Assembly: GCF_007830615.1 (NCBI RefSeq)
Contig: NZ_VLLI01000001.1
Location: 310,001 to 374,000, forward strand
Source of the DNA: Mucilaginibacter frigoritolerans
GTDB taxonomy: Bacteria > Bacteroidota > Bacteroidia > Sphingobacteriales > Sphingobacteriaceae
Direction: 5' to 3'
Length of the DNA: 64,000 bases
Below are positions 61,642-64,000 of the stretch, piece after piece. Within the stretch, counting starts at the first letter, position 1. Every line of letters begins with the position of its first letter. A model generated the notes under the pieces. That model had not been told where the DNA came from. It did not search any database and saw only the letters and a program-made list of their open reading frames with translations. The position numbers and the translations under genes are program-made.

Positions 61642-63213
61642 CTATTCATTGATAGGGACGGTGAACCAGAAGTTACTGCCATTACCCAACGTACTATCCA
61701 CACCAATGGTTCCATTATGTCTTTTGATTATTTCTGAGCTGATATAGAGTCCCAATCCAAGACCAGAGAATTGATGACCCAGGGTATCTACACGGTAATA
61801 CCTGTCGAACAAATGAGGGAGTTTTTGAGGGTTTATGCCAATGCCAAAGTCTCTAACAGAAACTTTAACAAAATCAGCATTCGTAGCCACGGTTATCTCA
61901 ATTTTTTTTGATTGAGGTGAATATTTTACTGCGTTATTAATCAAGTTAACCAGCACCTGATCAATACGGCGATAATCGGCAAATATCATTACCGTTTTAT
62001 CGGTATTAATGGTGAAATTATGATCGCTTATCAGTTTTGTGTTCTCACAGCAGTCATGCACTAAATCGGCAAGGTTAAAAAGGGTTTTGTTCAGGCCCAA
62101 TTGTCCTTGCTGAATTTTGGTTACATTGAGCAAATCATCAAGAAGGTGTACCAGCTTATTTAAATTATTACTGGCCTTATTAACAAACAAAGGGATTTTT
62201 TCTGGACTCGAGTTAGTTTTGATCAGCTTTTGCAGTATCTGCATAGAAGCACTCAGTGAAGTTATAGGTGTTTTTAACTCGTGACTAGCTACACTTATGA
62301 ATTCATCTTTTCGTTGCTGTAATTTATATTCTTCGGTAACATCCAGCAAAATACCGCTAAAACGGTAGGCAATCCCTTCAGCATCGAACCGGGCTTTGCT
62401 GATGGCTTCAACAACCCTCCGGCTTTTGTTTACGGGATTTTCGATGGTGTAGATAACGCTATAATTACCATCAGATCCTTTTTCAATTGCTTTTTGTATG
62501 GTGGCAATAACACGTTCTTTATCTTCATCAACAATAACATCAATTGCGGTATCGAAGTCTATTTCATCTTCTAAAGGTAAGCCAAACCATAATTTTAAAC
62601 GATCGTTACTAATAAAATGATTGGTTATCGGATTTAAATCCCAGGTACCCAAGTCAGCTGCTTCTATGGCAAACTCAAGCTCTCTTTTTGCTTCCTGTAT
62701 TATATTATAGGTTTGTACCTTGTTAGTAGTTTCATTACAAATAACCAGTACACCGGCTATTTTTCCGGTTTCATCTTTAACAGGGCTGTAGCTGAATGTC
62801 CAGTAAACATCCTCTAATCTTTTATTTCGATAAATAGGGATAAGTTGATCCTCGCTCCATGTTGGCTCCCCGGTTAAAAGTACCTGGTCTATTAATGGTT
62901 TAATAATTGGCCATATTTCTTTCCAGCAGTCTTCACCGCGCTGACCAAGTGCCTTTGGATGTTTGCCATTATTGCCCAGGCTGGGGCGATAGGCATCGTT
63001 GTAAAATTGAATAAGATCCTCACCCCACCAGATAAACATCGGGAATCTTGAATTAAGCATGATGCTTATGGTGGTCAGTAGACTCTGCGACCACCCTTCA
63101 GGGCTTCCTAAAATAGTTTTTGACCAGTCGAATTCCCTTGTCAGCCTTCCCATTTCACCGCCGCCTTCTAAATATTGTTGATATGCTATTGATGGTGAAT
63201 AATTTGATGTCAT
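61642..63213 (-). CDS. PAS sensor histidine kinase
   Basis: 523 residues, cytoplasmic. An N-terminal PAS-like domain of the kind ILGSPEGWSQSLLTTISIML...FPMFIWWGEDLIQFYND (about 30-165) is followed by a second PAS (about 180-295, ending GILLDVTEEYKL), HisKA with H311 in VASHELKTPITSLSASMQIL, and an ATPase domain (NLINNAVKYSPQ, VRDFGIGINPQKLPHLFDRYYR, GLGLGLYISSEI). All catalytic boxes are intact. There is no membrane segment and no adjacent response regulator. Confidence 0.9.
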   Translation of the reverse strand: MTSNYSPSIAYQQYLEGGGEMGRLTREFDWSKTILGSPEGWSQSLLTTISIMLNSRFPMFIWWGEDLIQFYNDAYRPSLGNNGKHPKALGQRGEDCWKEIWPIIKPLIDQVLLTGEPTWSEDQLIPIYRNKRLEDVYWTFSYSPVKDETGKIAGVLVICNETTNKVQTYNIIQEAKRELEFAIEAADLGTWDLNPITNHFISNDRLKLWFGLPLEDEIDFDTAIDVIVDEDKERVIATIQKAIEKGSDGNYSVIYTIENPVNKSRRVVEAISKARFDAEGIAYRFSGILLDVTEEYKLQQRKDEFISVASHELKTPITSLSASMQILQKLIKTNSSPEKIPLFVNKASNNLNKLVHLLDDLLNVTKIQQGQLGLNKTLFNLADLVHDCCENTKLISDHNFTINTDKTVMIFADYRRIDQVLVNLINNAVKYSPQSKKIEITVATNADFVKVSVRDFGIGINPQKLPHLFDRYYRVDTLGHQFSGLGLGLYISSEIIKRHNGTIGVDSTLGNGSNFWFTVPINE

Positions 63214-63366
63214 GTAAGGTAGAGAATATGTTTTTTATTAAAGGGTAAATATAATTATTGCAACAACGTTTTTTTAATAATAAAGTTTTGGCCAAAAAGA
63301 GCTTTAAGGAATAGAATTAGTGACTAAAGTAATAAATCAATCCGAGAAATCTATTTTTAAATTATC

Positions 63367-63397
63367 TTTCATATTAAAAACTAATTACTTACCTTTG
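63367..63397 (+). promoter_or_regulatory. rpsU promoter
   Basis: TTTC (63367-63370), 19 bases, TACCTTTG (63390-63397), an exact -7 match with a one-base-off -33 box. Confidence 0.55.
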
Positions 63398-63406
63398 CCT
63401 TCCCTG

Positions 63407-63415
63407 AAAGGAGGT
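63407..63415 (+). promoter_or_regulatory. Perfect Shine-Dalgarno before rpsU
   Basis: AAAGGAGGT, complementary over eight bases to the 16S rRNA 3' end, lies 10 bases before the rpsU ATG. Other start regions in the window lack such a site, as expected for Bacteroidota. Confidence 0.85.
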
Positions 63416-63425
63416 ATTTGGAATT

Positions 63426-63620
63426 ATGATCATTATCAACGTAAAAGACGGCGAATCATTAGATAAAGCATTGAAACGCTTCAAAAAGAAATTTGAAAAA
63501 ACAGGAGTTTTAAGAGAGCTTCGTAGTCGCCAGGCATTTGAAAAAAAATCTGTTACCCGCCGTCACGTGGTGAAACATGCCATCTACAAACAGAATATGA
63601 ACTTAGAAACAACTGTTTAA
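63426..63620 (+). CDS. rpsU: 30S ribosomal protein bS21
   Basis: 64 residues: MIIINVKDGESLDKALKRFKKKFEKTGVLREL matches bS21, with a basic C-terminus (KKSVTRRHVVKHAIYKQN). In Bacteroidota ribosomes bS21 helps bury the 16S anti-Shine-Dalgarno, which explains why most mRNAs lack one; the strong site ahead of this gene fits self-regulation. The following xerC/D-type gene starts 84 bases on, the usual Bacteroidota order. Confidence 0.96.
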   Translation: MIIINVKDGESLDKALKRFKKKFEKTGVLRELRSRQAFEKKSVTRRHVVKHAIYKQNMNLETTV

Positions 63621-63704
63621 TTCTTGTTAAAAGAATTTTAAGTTTTTCTACCAATATATCAAAACTATTTGTACATTCATCTTTGGAGTGTGCAAGTAGT
63701 TTTT

Positions 63705-64000
63705 ATGTTTTCAGAGCGATTTATCCGGTATATTAAATTCGAGAAAAGGTATTCCCCGCATACCGTATTGGCCTATCAATCAGACCTCGATCAGTTTTTT
63801 AACTTCCTAAATAATCCTGATAAAAAGGTACCTGCTCCTGAGGCGGTAATTACTCATCCTTCACAAATAACGCACCATCATATCCGTAACTGGATGGTTG
63901 AAATGATGGGAGATCAAATCCTGGCGCGTTCCATTAACCGTAAGATAGCTACGCTGCGTAAATATTTTAAATTTATGCTGCAGGAAGGCGTGATAGAAAT
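63705..64000 (+). CDS. XerC/XerD-type tyrosine recombinase, N-terminal part
   Basis: The gene runs off the window edge; 98 complete codons are visible from the ATG at 63705. MFSERFIRYIKFEKRYSPHTVLAYQSDLDQFFNFL is the SAM-like N-terminal DNA-binding domain of Xer recombinases, and HHIRNWMVEMM...SINRKIATLRKYFKFMLQEG continues it. The catalytic domain lies outside. By position after rpsU it is probably the chromosome dimer resolution XerC homologue, but XerC and XerD cannot be told apart here. Confidence 0.88.
   Translation, partial: MFSERFIRYIKFEKRYSPHTVLAYQSDLDQFFNFLNNPDKKVPAPEAVITHPSQITHHHIRNWMVEMMGDQILARSINRKIATLRKYFKFMLQEGVIE

Overview
The window reads as a chromosomal segment of a Bacteroidota bacterium, most likely Sphingobacteriaceae (Mucilaginibacter/Pedobacter-like). 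The grounds are a SusC/SusD pair, promoters of the TTTG-N~19-TAnnTTTG type, the near absence of Shine-Dalgarno sequences apart from a perfect one before rpsU, many PAS/TPR histidine kinases, and gene orders such as pheT-coiled coil-zapA-small RNA-rny and rpsU-xerC. Genus is inferred from style, not from any search.

Layout. 1-8.3 kb: a Bax-inhibitor-1 family membrane protein, then a SAM riboswitch-led methionine module (metH-metF) facing a secreted M13 metallopeptidase across a bidirectional terminator. 8.5-19.3 kb: valS, a hybrid histidine kinase, an orphan PD-(D/E)XK protein divergent from holA, a PAS kinase, two small envelope proteins, a GAF-PAS protein that stops after the kinase dimerization helix, and a 51-residue membrane protein. 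19.6-26.5 kb: an acyltransferase, an EVE protein, a secreted CBM9-like/GHL10-like pair, a hotdog thioesterase and a DPP4-type peptidase. 26.5-42 kb: housekeeping genes (dnaE, glyS, radC, pheT, zapA, rny) whose intergenic gaps are packed with palindromic repeats, including seven copies of one GTCCG/CGGAC element; a 6S-like RNA lies between zapA and rny. 42-46 kb: a DUF962 membrane protein, a lipoprotein, an OlsF-like two-domain acyltransferase, an HHH protein and apt. 46-55.7 kb: a YdcF-like protein, then SusC, SusD and a six-hairpin glycosidase-like protein forming a small glycan-use locus. 55.8-64 kb: a TPR histidine kinase, a zinc-ribbon gene of unknown function enclosed by about 60-bp inverted repeats, a DUF2130 coiled-coil/nuclease-like protein, an acyl-CoA dehydrogenase, a PAS kinase, rpsU, and the start of a xerC/D-type recombinase cut by the window edge.

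How genes work together. metH and metF supply and use 5-methyl-THF for methionine under SAM control. SusC/SusD plus the downstream periplasmic glycosidase should import and cleave a glycan that I cannot identify. holA and dnaE are both replisome parts. Five histidine kinase-type genes lie here without any stand-alone response regulator gene nearby.

Most notable for follow-up: the seven-copy palindrome family (26.5-36.4 kb), the inverted-repeat-bounded cassette at 57.8-58.9 kb, the strong Shine-Dalgarno before rpsU, the 6S-like RNA, and the tandem direct/inverted 12-mers between the SAM riboswitch and metH. No transposase, CRISPR array, phage gene, tRNA or rRNA was seen.
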